DNA of 64,000 nucleotides. Source: Rhodococcus sp. 14-1411-2a. GTDB taxonomy: Bacteria > Actinomycetota > Actinomycetes > Mycobacteriales > Mycobacteriaceae. The position numbers were made by a program, and so were the translations under genes. How positions within the stretch are numbered: the first letter of the stretch is position 1; each line of letters starts with the position of its first letter. The DNA is taken from NCBI RefSeq assembly GCF_002259485.1, contig NZ_NPGA01000015.1:62001-126000 (forward strand), written 5' to 3'. Under the pieces are notes generated by a model. That model made no database searches. It was not told the origin of the DNA and was given only the letters and a program-made list of their open reading frames with translations. Positions 7,630 to 17,221 of this stretch are shown piece after piece.

Positions 7630-8793
7630 ATGAGGTTTCGGATGAGATTGCTACGTGGCCCGGTGGGGATCGTCGCTCTGGTGTTGACCGTCGCGGGGTG
7701 CAGCGGTGGGGGAGGGGGATCTACGGCGTCGGGCGAGATGCCCCGCGACATCACGCTGTTCTCTGTCACCGACAAGACCGGTCCTCTGTCTTTCGCGGGC
7801 ACGAATCAGCTCAAAGGTATCGAGTTGGCTATCGAAGAGATCAACGATCAACAGTTCCTGGGTGATTCGACGATTCTGCTCGAGAGTCGCGATGCTGCGG
7901 GCGAAGCGCAGACTGCTGCCAGCCAGGTCACCGAAGCGACCGTCAACCCGCAGGTCGCCGCGATTCTCGGCACGGTCACCAGTGCCCAGTCCATTGCCGT
8001 GGCACCGCTCGCGCAGGCTGCCGGAATCCCCATCGTCTTCACTCAGTCCGGCAGCGAGGGTGTCCTCGTCGGCGACCATACCTATCGCGCAACGGCGCCC
8101 ATGGCGACCTATTACGACCAGGCGGGTGAGTACCTGGAAAGCCAGGGCGCGAAGACGCTCGGAATTCTGTACAACGGTGCCAACCCGACTCTGACCGAGC
8201 TCTCCGAAGACATCATCCCGGGGATGGCCGAGGAATTCGGATTCGAGGTGACCGCGACGTCCGGGGTGCAGAACACCACCCAGGATTTCACAGCCCCAAT
8301 CGCAAAGATTCTCGCGTCCGACCCCGACGGGATCGCGATCATGCTGGCCGGTGCCCAGAATGCAACTGCCGTCGGGCAGGTTCGGCAAGCTGGTTTCGAC
8401 GGCACCCTGATTACCCATACCGGTTCAGGTGCCGGCAATTTGACTCCCGTGGGTCAGGCCGGCGCAGGTATGACCTGGCCGACCGACTTCACCTATCACG
8501 GAACGAATCCCGCGACGCAGGACTTCGTCGCGGCCTACCGGGCGAAGTGCGACGGTGAGAATCCGAACAACTACGCGGCAGAAGGATACGACGCCGCGTG
8601 GATGATCGCCCGTGCCATCGACAAGTCGGGTGGGGCATCTCGCGAGGACATTCAGAACGGACTGCAACAGTTGGTGGCCGAGGGCTTCACCGGGGCCGAA
8701 GGAGAGATCACCTTCGACGGCAACGATATGCGCGTCACCGGTGCTCTCGTGCAGTGGAACGGAACCGAAGAAGTTCTGTTGTCGGAGAAGTAG
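7630..8793 (+). CDS. Branched-chain-amino-acid-type substrate-binding lipoprotein
   Basis: 387 residues with an N-terminal signal ending in a lipobox, LTVAGC, so Cys24 would be lipidated and the protein held at the outer face of the membrane. The mature part is a type-I periplasmic binding fold: ITLFSVTDKTGPLSFAGTNQ, LKGIELAIEEIND, then NPQVAAILGTVTS. Family members bind amino acids or aromatic and other acids for HAAT-type ABC importers. No permease or ATPase gene is adjacent, so it is an orphan here. An ATG at 7642 is an alternative start. Confidence 0.85.
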   Translation: MRFRMRLLRGPVGIVALVLTVAGCSGGGGGSTASGEMPRDITLFSVTDKTGPLSFAGTNQLKGIELAIEEINDQQFLGDSTILLESRDAAGEAQTAASQVTEATVNPQVAAILGTVTSAQSIAVAPLAQAAGIPIVFTQSGSEGVLVGDHTYRATAPMATYYDQAGEYLESQGAKTLGILYNGANPTLTELSEDIIPGMAEEFGFEVTATSGVQNTTQDFTAPIAKILASDPDGIAIMLAGAQNATAVGQVRQAGFDGTLITHTGSGAGNLTPVGQAGAGMTWPTDFTYHGTNPATQDFVAAYRAKCDGENPNNYAAEGYDAAWMIARAIDKSGGASREDIQNGLQQLVAEGFTGAEGEITFDGNDMRVTGALVQWNGTEEVLLSEK

Positions 8794-8794
8794 A

Positions 8795-9559
8795 TCACTG
8801 CGGATCGGGGAAGACGGCCTTTCTCTTCTCGAGGAAGGCCGTCGCGCCCTCGATCATGTCCGGGCTGCCGACCGCCTGGTTCAACATGCCCAGGCCCGAG
8901 GAGAACGAATCGCGGGCGGCGTTCCACCACAGGTTCGAGCTCGTCTTGGTGATCTCGAGGTAGCGGGGGCTCAGGGCGGAGATCTCGTCGCACCAGGACT
9001 GCACCGTCTCTTCGAGTCGGTCGTCGTCGACCACCTCGTTGATCAGACCGAGATCGAGCGCCTGCTGGGCGGAGTATCGACGGCACAGCATCGCCATCTC
9101 CTTGGCCCGCTTCTCCCCGATCTGAACGCCCATCACGTTGGTCGCCCCGGTGACCGGTGCGCTGCCGACCCGGGGGCCCGTCTGGCCGAACGTTGCGGAC
9201 CGCGCTGCGACCGCAAGATCGCAGGCCACGATCAGCTCGTTTCCGCCACCCGCCGCAGCCCCGTTGACGGCAGCGATGACGGGACGGGGGCAATTGCGGA
9301 TGGAGTCGAAGAGCCGCAGCGAACCGCGGTAGAGCCGACGCATCTCCTTGGGGGAGGGCTCGCTGAGTTTGGCCAGCGATCCGCCGGCGCAGAAACTACC
9401 GCCCGAACCGGTGATGACGACCGAGCGATACCCCGAGGCGTCATCGAGAGCGTCGGCTATCTCGGCTGACATCTCCGGGTCGAAGGCATTGCGTCGTTCC
9501 GGCCTGTTCAGTCTGATCCACAGGGTCGCCGGTGTACTTTCGATGATTACGTCGGGCAT
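8795..9559 (-). CDS. Enoyl-CoA hydratase/isomerase family (MenB/BadI-like)
   Basis: 254 residues of the crotonase superfamily. The first oxyanion-hole segment is SGGSFCAGGSLAKL; the second is NGAAAGGGNELIVACDLAVAA. QTGPRVGSAPVTGATN and TKTSSNLWWN resemble the MenB/BadI branch, which forms or opens rings, more than plain beta-oxidation hydratases. A ring-opening beta-ketoacyl-CoA hydrolase step would suit a cyclic substrate. That is inference; ordinary hydration is possible. It is divergent from the GntR regulator, and converges on the lipoprotein gene with 1 bp between stops. Confidence 0.8.
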   Translation of the reverse strand: MPDVIIESTPATLWIRLNRPERRNAFDPEMSAEIADALDDASGYRSVVITGSGGSFCAGGSLAKLSEPSPKEMRRLYRGSLRLFDSIRNCPRPVIAAVNGAAAGGGNELIVACDLAVAARSATFGQTGPRVGSAPVTGATNVMGVQIGEKRAKEMAMLCRRYSAQQALDLGLINEVVDDDRLEETVQSWCDEISALSPRYLEITKTSSNLWWNAARDSFSSGLGMLNQAVGSPDMIEGATAFLEKRKAVFPDPQ

Positions 9560-9640
9560 GGGTTTGATGTTCCTTCGGCGTCGGGGGTTGAAAAGTATGG
9601 AATGGGAATATCAGTTTCGAGGCCACGTGCAGCTCAGGGC

Positions 9641-9652
9641 CATTGTTATAAT
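9641..9652. promoter_or_regulatory. Candidate operator CATTGTTATAAT (site 2)
   Basis: Lies between the divergent enoyl-CoA hydratase and GntR genes. The extended sequence TTGTTATAATCAA is nearly palindromic around the TATAA core. It resembles sites 1 and 3 at 5187-5198 and 10823-10834. Confidence 0.35.
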
Positions 9653-9724
9653 CAACCGCCTCGATCTTCGAGGTAGTGGTGGATCACGTTCTTCGATCCG
9701 CGTGCAGCTGGGAGGACACAACTG

Positions 9725-10462
9725 ATGACCGTGACCAATCGCGCTCCCAAAGCGGCAATGGTGATCGCGCAGCAGATCATTCGAGACACGTTGCGCCAGG
9801 GCCTCACCGTCGGCAATCTCCTTCCGCCGGAGAAGGCGATGCTGGAGAAGTATCAGATCGGCCGCGGCACACTCCGCGAAGCGCTCAGACTGCTCGAGTT
9901 CCAGGGAGTCATCGCGCTCAAGCCCGGACCCAAGGGTGGCCCGGTTCTGCTCGATCCGGACGCCTCGCACCTGGCCAGTACGGTCATTCTGCTGATGCAG
10001 CTCAAGAACGCGCCGTTCAAGGCGATCGCCGAAGCCCGCGTCGCGATGGAGCCGATGATCAGCAGGCTGGCCGCGCAGCGCATCACCGACGAATCCCTCG
10101 TTCAGCTCAACGGCACCATCGAGACCATGCGTGATTCCCTCGGCGACCAGTACATCTTCCTCGAAGCGAACAAGCAGTTCCACGACATCATCGCCTGGTC
10201 CTCCGGCAACCCGCTGTTCGGATATCTGGTTGACTCGCTGTTGGGCATCATGGACGGCACGATCATCGGCATCGACTATCCGGCGCCGCGTCGCGCCGCG
10301 ATCCTGACTGCGCATCAATCGATCTACGACTCTCTTCTCGTGCGCGATCCCGAGCTCTCTCAGGAACGGATGGCCCAACACATCAACGAGTACGTCCGTT
10401 ACGCGGAGCGCAAGTTCCCGGGCGTGATGAGCTCGGTCATCCAATGGGACCGCGCGCTGTAG
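9725..10462 (+). CDS. GntR/FadR-type transcriptional regulator (FCD domain)
   Basis: 245 residues. The N-terminal winged helix is seen as IIRDTLRQGLTVGNLLPPEKAMLEKYQIGRGTLREALRLLEFQGVI, with the GRGTLREALR recognition helix of the GntR family. From about residue 95 a helical FCD ligand domain follows, with the Asp/His metal-binding pattern (EANKQFHDIIAWSSGN). It probably senses an acyl-CoA or acid of this pathway and represses the flanking genes. Three related sequences in the cluster's divergent promoters are candidate operators. Confidence 0.88.
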   Translation: MTVTNRAPKAAMVIAQQIIRDTLRQGLTVGNLLPPEKAMLEKYQIGRGTLREALRLLEFQGVIALKPGPKGGPVLLDPDASHLASTVILLMQLKNAPFKAIAEARVAMEPMISRLAAQRITDESLVQLNGTIETMRDSLGDQYIFLEANKQFHDIIAWSSGNPLFGYLVDSLLGIMDGTIIGIDYPAPRRAAILTAHQSIYDSLLVRDPELSQERMAQHINEYVRYAERKFPGVMSSVIQWDRAL

Positions 10463-10475
10463 GCACCCCGCGTAG

Positions 10476-10515
10476 GTGAGTGGAAGCGCGACCCCTGCTA
10501 CGAACTTCCACTCAC
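10476..10515. repeat. Dispersed 40-bp hairpin element, copy 1
   Basis: Arms GTGAGTGGAAG (10476-10486) and CTTCCACTCAC (10505-10515) pair perfectly. On the minus strand the loop region reads GTAGCAGGGGTCG, identical to that of a second copy at 49034-49073. The two copies agree at 35 of 40 positions and show one compensated stem change. It lies between the convergent GntR and ferredoxin genes, so it may act as a terminator. Confidence 0.7.
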
Positions 10516-10528
10516 GAGCGGAGCCGAG

Positions 10529-10720
10529 CTACTCGACCGAAATTGCGCGCTCCGGGCAGCTGTCCGCGCCTGCCCTGGCCTCTCCGAGATGGTTCGGCTC
10601 TTGTCCCTCGGGCAGCACATATGCGTGCCCGTCCTCATCGCGCAAGGCGAAGACCTGGGGCGATGTCATCTGGCACAGTCCGTGGCCCTGGCACTGGTTC
10701 GCGTCGACCGATACGTTCAC
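10529..10720 (-). CDS. P450-type ferredoxin, single 3Fe-4S cluster
   Basis: 63 residues from a GTG at 10720 preceded by AAGGAGGAATC, a strong ribosome site; the longer open frame upstream is not needed. NQCQGHGLCQMTSP and SCPERAI give the C-x2-H-x2-C...C-P pattern in which His or another residue replaces the second Cys, the sign of [3Fe-4S] ferredoxins that feed bacterial P450s. It is divergent from the P450 gene, sharing a 172-bp intergenic region, and would carry electrons from the reductase at 12170 to the P450. Confidence 0.92.
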   Translation of the reverse strand: MNVSVDANQCQGHGLCQMTSPQVFALRDEDGHAYVLPEGQEPNHLGEARAGADSCPERAISVE

Positions 10721-10822
10721 GATTCCTCCTTCGAAACTGTTCGAGGCTTTGCTCGATTCTGGCCACCTCGGTGACCACGTACCTATGCTGCCACTGTTGT
10801 GATGTTGACAACAGCTGAATCT

Positions 10823-10834
10823 AGTATAACCATT
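10823..10834. promoter_or_regulatory. Candidate operator AATGGTTATACT (site 3)
   Basis: Minus-strand reading AATGGTTATACT, between the divergent ferredoxin and P450 starts. It matches sites 1 and 2 at most positions and could let one regulator control both directions. Confidence 0.35.
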
Positions 10835-10892
10835 ATCAGGACATCGCTCGAAATGGTTACGCCAGATTTCGCCTGTAGGAGGACTGAAAGAC

Positions 10893-12170
10893 ATGACGGA
10901 AAGCGGCCGTTGCCCGGTCATCCACTTCGACCACAACTCGCAGGAACACTCCGCAGATCCCGTCGGCTCCTATCGGACGCTCCGGAACGCCGAGAAGCGC
11001 GGCTGGTCGGAAGCGCACGGCGGATACTGGGTGCTCTCCGACTACGACGCCGTGTTCGATGCCTCCCGCGACGACGACACGTTCTCCTCGGCGCGAAACG
11101 AATACGGCGGAGAGGGATTGTCGGTGGTCATCCCCAAGACCCCGATGCACTTTCACATTCCGATCGAGCTCGATCCGCCGGAGTTCCGCAAGTACCGCAA
11201 GATCATCAACCCCATCACCTCTCCGGCCGCTGTGGAGAAGATGAAAGATCTCGTCGAGCATCACACGACGGCGTTCATCGACAGCGTGATCGAAGAAGGC
11301 GAGTGTGATTTCACGTCGGTCATCGGGGTGCCGGCCATCGTTACCGTCGACTGGCTCGGGCTCGGAATCGAGGACTGGAAGACGTACGCTTCCGCTCACC
11401 ACGAGGCTCTTGCCGGGGTTCCCGGCAGCGAACACTACGAGCATGCGATGAAAGTCGACTTTCCGTACCTGTCGGAGAAGATGCGTGCCGTTATCGCCGA
11501 TCGTCGAGAGAACCCCACTGATGACGTCATCAGCTACCTGGTGCAGCAGGAAGTCGACGGACGGGTGCTCGACGATTTCGAGGTGTTCGCGATGGTCGAG
11601 CTCCTTGTCGCCGGCGGAACCGGTACCACCGCGTCGCTCGTCAGCCAGACCCTCGTGTGGTTGGCCGATCACACCGACGTTCGCCAGCGGCTCATCGACG
11701 ATCCGTCGCTCATGGACCACGCGGTCGAGGAATTCCTGCGCTACTTCTCGCCGACTCAGGCGCTCGCTCGAACCGTCACCGAAGATGTCGAGTTCAAGGG
11801 GTGCCCGATGAAGAAGGGCGACCGGGTACTGCTGTCCTGGGCGTCGGCGAACCGGGACGAAGCGTTGTTCGAGAATCCCGATGACATCGACATCGATCGA
11901 TGGCCCAACCGCCACACGGCATTCGGCATCGGTGTGCATCGCTGCTCCGGATCCCACCTGGGCCGGCTCATGGCGAAATCACTGCTCTCGCAGATCCTCG
12001 AGCGCATGCCCGACTACACGATCGAGCGAGACAAGCTCGAGCGTTACCCACACCAGGGGACCAACATGGGCTGGCAGCGGATCCCGGCACATTTCACCCC
12101 CGGCAAGAAAATTCTCGCCGACGGTGAAGCCGTTGCCGCGTCCACCGCGCCCGCAGCCCCGATGTACTGA
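10893..12170 (+). CDS. Cytochrome P450
   Basis: 425 residues; TAGGAGGA lies upstream of the ATG. The I-helix oxygen-activation motif is AGGTGTT, the K-helix ExxR is EEFLR, and the haem loop is AFGIGVHRCSGSHLG with Cys351 as the axial ligand. The HFHIPIELDPPEFRKYRKIINP stretch is typical of soluble class-I bacterial P450s. With its own ferredoxin, reductase, alcohol and aldehyde dehydrogenases it forms a set like those for terpene alcohol oxidation, such as P450terp. It probably hydroxylates the cluster's primary substrate; the compound is not known. Confidence 0.95.
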   Translation: MTESGRCPVIHFDHNSQEHSADPVGSYRTLRNAEKRGWSEAHGGYWVLSDYDAVFDASRDDDTFSSARNEYGGEGLSVVIPKTPMHFHIPIELDPPEFRKYRKIINPITSPAAVEKMKDLVEHHTTAFIDSVIEEGECDFTSVIGVPAIVTVDWLGLGIEDWKTYASAHHEALAGVPGSEHYEHAMKVDFPYLSEKMRAVIADRRENPTDDVISYLVQQEVDGRVLDDFEVFAMVELLVAGGTGTTASLVSQTLVWLADHTDVRQRLIDDPSLMDHAVEEFLRYFSPTQALARTVTEDVEFKGCPMKKGDRVLLSWASANRDEALFENPDDIDIDRWPNRHTAFGIGVHRCSGSHLGRLMAKSLLSQILERMPDYTIERDKLERYPHQGTNMGWQRIPAHFTPGKKILADGEAVAASTAPAAPMY

Positions 12171-13330
12171 TGACGAAAGTAGTGGTCGTTGGGGGAGGGC
12201 TTGCGGGGGCCCGCACCTGTGAAACGTTGCGGGCGCACGGGTTCGACGGGGAGATCGTGATGCTCGCCGCCGAAGCGCACCTGCCGTACGACCGGCCTCC
12301 CCTCACCAAAGCCGCGTTGCGGGGCGAGCTGAACACGGAGCTGCGAACCGACTACGCCGCGCTCGACGTCGAAGTCCGAACGTCCACTCCCGCAACCGCT
12401 CTCGACACCGGTGCGAAACGGGTACTTACCGCAGCAGGTCCAGTGGGCTACGACGCCCTGGTTATCGCTACCGGTGCCGCACCGGTCCTGCTACCGGGCT
12501 CGGCCCGGCAACTCGCCGTCCGGACCGCCGAAGACTCCCGCGCGCTGCGCGAACAGTTGGTCCCGGGTGCGAAAGTCGTTCTCGTCGGGGCGAGTTGGAT
12601 CGGAGCCGAGGTTGCGACCGCAGCTCTCGCTGCCGGTGCCGACGTGACATGCATCGAGTTCGGTCCCGCGCCGCTGGGCGGTGCGCTCGGCGAAGAAATC
12701 GGGCTCCGATTCGTGGACTGGTGGTCCGAGGTCGACCTGCGGCTCGGAGTCGGGGTCACGGCAGTGACCGACACCGGTGTCGAGTTGAACTCCGGCGAGC
12801 ACATCGATGCCGATATTGTCGTTACCGGTATCGGTGTCAGACCGGACACGGCGTGGCTCGACGATTCCGGTTTGAAGATCGACCGAGGCGTGGTCGTCGA
12901 CGAGCATCTGAGAACATCCGACCCGCACGTGTTCGCTGTCGGAGATGTCGCGGTTCGGTGGTCGCCTCGTGCCGATGACCTACTGCTGGCAGAACATTGG
13001 GACGATGCCCGCACGGGCCCCGATGCGATCGCTCGCACGTTGACGGGGGACGCTCCCGTCGTCCATGATCCGGTCCCGTATTTCTGGAGCGATCAGTTCG
13101 GACACAAGCTCCAGTACGTCGGCCACCACGGCCCAGGAGACTCGTCCGTGATCAGAGAAGGCGACGATGGTAAGTGGGCCGTCGCCTGGCTCGATGAAAA
13201 AGGTTTACTGACAGCGCATCTGAGCATCGACTCCCCGAAACTCATGATCGGCGCACGCACCGCCATAACCGCCGGCGTACGGCCCGATCCCGTTGCTCTG
13301 CAAGACATGACACAACCGCTCGGCCAATAG
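12170..13330 (+). CDS. FAD-dependent ferredoxin reductase (P450 system)
   Basis: 386 residues. The ATG overlaps the P450 stop by one base (TGATG). The FAD dinucleotide fold is VVVVGGGLAGARTCETLR, a second NAD(P)H fold is VVLVGASWIGAEVA, and ADIVVTGIGVRPDTAWL with HVFAVGDVA gives the C-terminal FAD motif. It belongs to the putidaredoxin/terpredoxin/rubredoxin reductase group. It takes electrons from NADH to the ferredoxin encoded at 10529-10720. Confidence 0.93.
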   Translation: MTKVVVVGGGLAGARTCETLRAHGFDGEIVMLAAEAHLPYDRPPLTKAALRGELNTELRTDYAALDVEVRTSTPATALDTGAKRVLTAAGPVGYDALVIATGAAPVLLPGSARQLAVRTAEDSRALREQLVPGAKVVLVGASWIGAEVATAALAAGADVTCIEFGPAPLGGALGEEIGLRFVDWWSEVDLRLGVGVTAVTDTGVELNSGEHIDADIVVTGIGVRPDTAWLDDSGLKIDRGVVVDEHLRTSDPHVFAVGDVAVRWSPRADDLLLAEHWDDARTGPDAIARTLTGDAPVVHDPVPYFWSDQFGHKLQYVGHHGPGDSSVIREGDDGKWAVAWLDEKGLLTAHLSIDSPKLMIGARTAITAGVRPDPVALQDMTQPLGQ

Positions 13331-13344
13331 AGGAGACATACACG

Positions 13345-14808
<1,464 letters not shown>

Positions 14809-14817
14809 TCGCCTACC

Positions 14818-14848
14818 AAAATGGGCCCCTCGGTGAGGGGCCCATTTT
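14818..14848. terminator. Bidirectional intrinsic terminator
   Basis: Arms 14818-14831 (AAAATGGGCCCCTC) and 14835-14848 are a perfect 14-bp match around a 3-nt loop, with A-run and T-run built into the stem ends. It separates the convergent aldehyde dehydrogenase and SMP-30 genes and should work both ways. Confidence 0.93.
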
Positions 14849-14860
14849 CGTTGGCGCGGA

Positions 14861-15745
14861 CTATGCGGGAATATCCACGCGCACCGAGAGCAGGCTTGCA
14901 TCTCGCGTGCTTTCCCGTTCACGCTCCGAAGACGACGGTGCTGCGCATGCAAACAGGGTCTTTCCATCCTGGCCGCCGAGTGCACACGCGAAAACGCCGG
15001 TCCCGAAGGTCTTTTCGCCGACAATATCGCCACCTTCGATGACGCGAATCACGCGTCGATTGAGTGCATCGGCTACCCAGATCCCCCCTTCCGAATCCAG
15101 GCCGATGCCGTCGGGGGCAACCTGGGCTGCGCTCATCGCGTCCTTGACCGTTGTGCGCGGAACTTCAGGGCCGAATGCCGCCCAGGTGCGGCGGTTGGAC
15201 AGGGTGCCGGTGTCATCCACATCGAACGCCGTCATCCGGTTTCCCATCGACTCTGCGACCACCAGTGTGCGGTCCGGTGTGATCACAGAACCGTTGGGGA
15301 ACAACAGGTCTCCCGCTGCGATGTCGGCGTGGCCGTTCGGTGCAACGTGGATCAGCACCGCGGACTCGACGTATGAGCGGCTGCGGAACTCGAAGCCGAA
15401 CGTGCTGATGTACGCGTGGCCGCGATCGTCGACGACCATGTCGTTGAGCTTGCCGGTAGCGAGAGCCGATACATCCGAGTGGGTTACCAGGGAGCCGTCG
15501 AATTCGCGGCGTAGTACGAGCCCGTCGGTCATCGATACGATGAGAAGACGGCCGTCCGGCAACCAACCGAGCCCCGACGGCCGGCCTTCCACAGTTGCTT
15601 CGACGTTGATGTCCCCGTTGTCGCCGATCGAAAGAACCTCGTGCGCATAGAGATCCGATACCCAGATGCGTCCGTCGTGCCATCGGGGGCACTCGAGGAA
15701 TGCCCGATCGGTGACTACGGTCGTGATGTCGGTAGTGCTGGTCAT
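14861..15745 (-). CDS. SMP-30/gluconolactonase-like protein 1
   Basis: 294 residues from the ATG at 15745. LECPRWHDGRIWVSDLY starts the six-bladed propeller; the expected metal ligands appear as Glu in that motif, Asn in KLNDMVVDD and Asp in DGIGLDSEGGIWVADAL. Such enzymes hydrolyse lactones with a divalent cation. It follows fprA copy 1 by 43 bp, so the pair is probably one operon. A paralogue at 48150-49019 sits beside fprA copy 2. Opening of a lactone made by the P450/dehydrogenase steps is plausible but not shown. Confidence 0.88.
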   Translation of the reverse strand: MTSTTDITTVVTDRAFLECPRWHDGRIWVSDLYAHEVLSIGDNGDINVEATVEGRPSGLGWLPDGRLLIVSMTDGLVLRREFDGSLVTHSDVSALATGKLNDMVVDDRGHAYISTFGFEFRSRSYVESAVLIHVAPNGHADIAAGDLLFPNGSVITPDRTLVVAESMGNRMTAFDVDDTGTLSNRRTWAAFGPEVPRTTVKDAMSAAQVAPDGIGLDSEGGIWVADALNRRVIRVIEGGDIVGEKTFGTGVFACALGGQDGKTLFACAAPSSSERERESTRDASLLSVRVDIPA

Positions 15746-15788
15746 GCGGTGTCCTTTTGTGTCGATCCGAACAGTGCGAGGGAATCCC

Positions 15789-17162
15789 TCAGGGCTGTGA
15801 GGCTTTGAGCATGTCCTCACGCTCGACGACTTTGACGCGTTCGCGGCCTTCGGGTTCGCCGAGTGAGCGTTCGTGGGCGTCGAGGCGGTACCAGCCGTCC
15901 CAGGTGGTGAAGGGGACCTGCTTGCCGTCGAGGAACGAGGTGACGGCGTCGAGATCGGGCTCGGTGGCACCGGCGAAGTTCGGCGCATCCTCGAGCAGGT
16001 TGGCGACGGTTTCGTTGGCGTCGCCTTTGGTGTGGCCGATGAGGCCGACGGGTCCGCGTTTGATCCAGCCGGTGACGTAGGTGGCGGGGACGGGTGTGGT
16101 GGACGAGGGGGACTCGACGACGCGTCCGGCCTCGTTGGGGATGGTGTCTGCCTGCTCGTCGAAGGGGAGTTGGCTGATGTTCTGGCTGAGGTAGCCGACG
16201 GCGCGGTAGACGGCTTGGACGTCCCAGTCGTTGTACTTGCCGGTGCCCGTGACGTTGCCGGTGCCGTCGAGTTCGGTGCGCTCGGTGCGTAGGCCGACGA
16301 CCTTGCCGTTGTCTCCGAGAACCTCGTGGGGGGATTCGAAGAAGTGCAGGAACAGCTTGTGCGGGCGCTTGCCGACGTCGCGGATCGCCCAGTCCTGCAG
16401 GGTGTTGGCGACCATGTCGATCTGCTTGGAGCTGCGGCGGGCCTGCTCGGAGCCCTCGTCGTAATCGATGTCCTCGGGGGCGACGATGACCTCGATGTTG
16501 GGGGAGTGGTCGAGCTCGCGGAGTTCGAGTGGGGTGAACTTGGCCTGAGCCGGTCCACGACGGCCGAAGACGTGTACTTCGATGGCCTTGTTGGCCTTGA
16601 GGCCTTCGTAGACGTTGGCGGGGATCTCGGTGGGGAGCAGTTCGTCGCCGGTCTTGGCGAGGACGCGTGCGACGTCGAGGGCCACGTTGCCGACGCCGAG
16701 GACGGCGACTTTCTCGGCGTCGAGGGGCCAGGTGCGGGGCACGTCCGGGTGGCCGTCGTACCAGGAGACGAAGTCGGCGGCGCCGTAGCTGCCGTCGAGG
16801 TCGATGCCGGGGATGTTGAGTGCGCGGTCGGCGTTGGCTCCGGTGGAGAAGATGACGGCGTCGTAGAAGCGGCGCAGGTCGTCGAGGGTGATGTCGGTGC
16901 CGTAGTCGATGTTGCCGAGCAGGCGTACCTGGGGCTTGTCGAGCACCTTGTGCAGGGCGGTGATGATGCCCTTGATGCGTGGGTGGTCGGGGGCCACGCC
17001 GTAGCGGATGAGCCCGAACGGCGCGGGCATGCGCTCGAAGAGGTCGATGCTGACGCCCGGTCCGCTGACATTGTGGTCGGACTTCATGAGCGCGTCGGCG
17101 GCGTAGATGCCTGCCGGTCCGGCACCGACGATGGCGACGCGGAGTGATCGCGAAGGGTTCAT
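15789..17162 (-). CDS. fprA: NADPH-ferredoxin reductase FprA, copy 1
   Basis: 457 residues. VAIVGAGPAGIYAADAL is the FAD fold, FGLIRYGVAPDHPRIK follows, and VAVLGVGNVALDVARVL is the NADP fold; the C-terminal TWDGWYRLD segment is as in mycobacterial FprA, a homologue of adrenodoxin reductase. It passes NADPH electrons to ferredoxins and could serve the nearby P450 system as well. From about 15841 to 17146 its DNA matches the copy at 49151-50456 with only about 20 mismatches by hand count, and 16336-16697 is identical. The identity stops at both ends of the gene. Confidence 0.95.
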   Translation of the reverse strand: MNPSRSLRVAIVGAGPAGIYAADALMKSDHNVSGPGVSIDLFERMPAPFGLIRYGVAPDHPRIKGIITALHKVLDKPQVRLLGNIDYGTDITLDDLRRFYDAVIFSTGANADRALNIPGIDLDGSYGAADFVSWYDGHPDVPRTWPLDAEKVAVLGVGNVALDVARVLAKTGDELLPTEIPANVYEGLKANKAIEVHVFGRRGPAQAKFTPLELRELDHSPNIEVIVAPEDIDYDEGSEQARRSSKQIDMVANTLQDWAIRDVGKRPHKLFLHFFESPHEVLGDNGKVVGLRTERTELDGTGNVTGTGKYNDWDVQAVYRAVGYLSQNISQLPFDEQADTIPNEAGRVVESPSSTTPVPATYVTGWIKRGPVGLIGHTKGDANETVANLLEDAPNFAGATEPDLDAVTSFLDGKQVPFTTWDGWYRLDAHERSLGEPEGRERVKVVEREDMLKASQP

Positions 17163-17174
17163 TCCGCAATCGTA

Positions 17175-17188
17175 GTTATGATGCGCAT
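17175..17188 (-). promoter_or_regulatory. ATGCGCATCA motif upstream of fprA copy 1
   Basis: Minus-strand reading ATGCGCATCATAAC, 13 nt before the fprA ATG. It shares ATGCGCATCA with sites at 5157 and 7610 and may tie this reductase to the catabolic cluster. The second fprA copy lacks it. Confidence 0.35.
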
Positions 17189-17221
17189 GAATGCAAGGCC
17201 TGTTGAGACAATCGTCGAGAT

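Noticed and set aside
14861..17071. A 736-codon minus-strand open frame joining the SMP-30 gene to a Ser/Thr/Pro-rich upstream part, suggesting a fusion protein.
   Set aside because: The upstream part is an alternate frame of fprA copy 1, with low-complexity composition typical of shadows in high-GC DNA. The SMP-30 gene has its own ATG at 15745.
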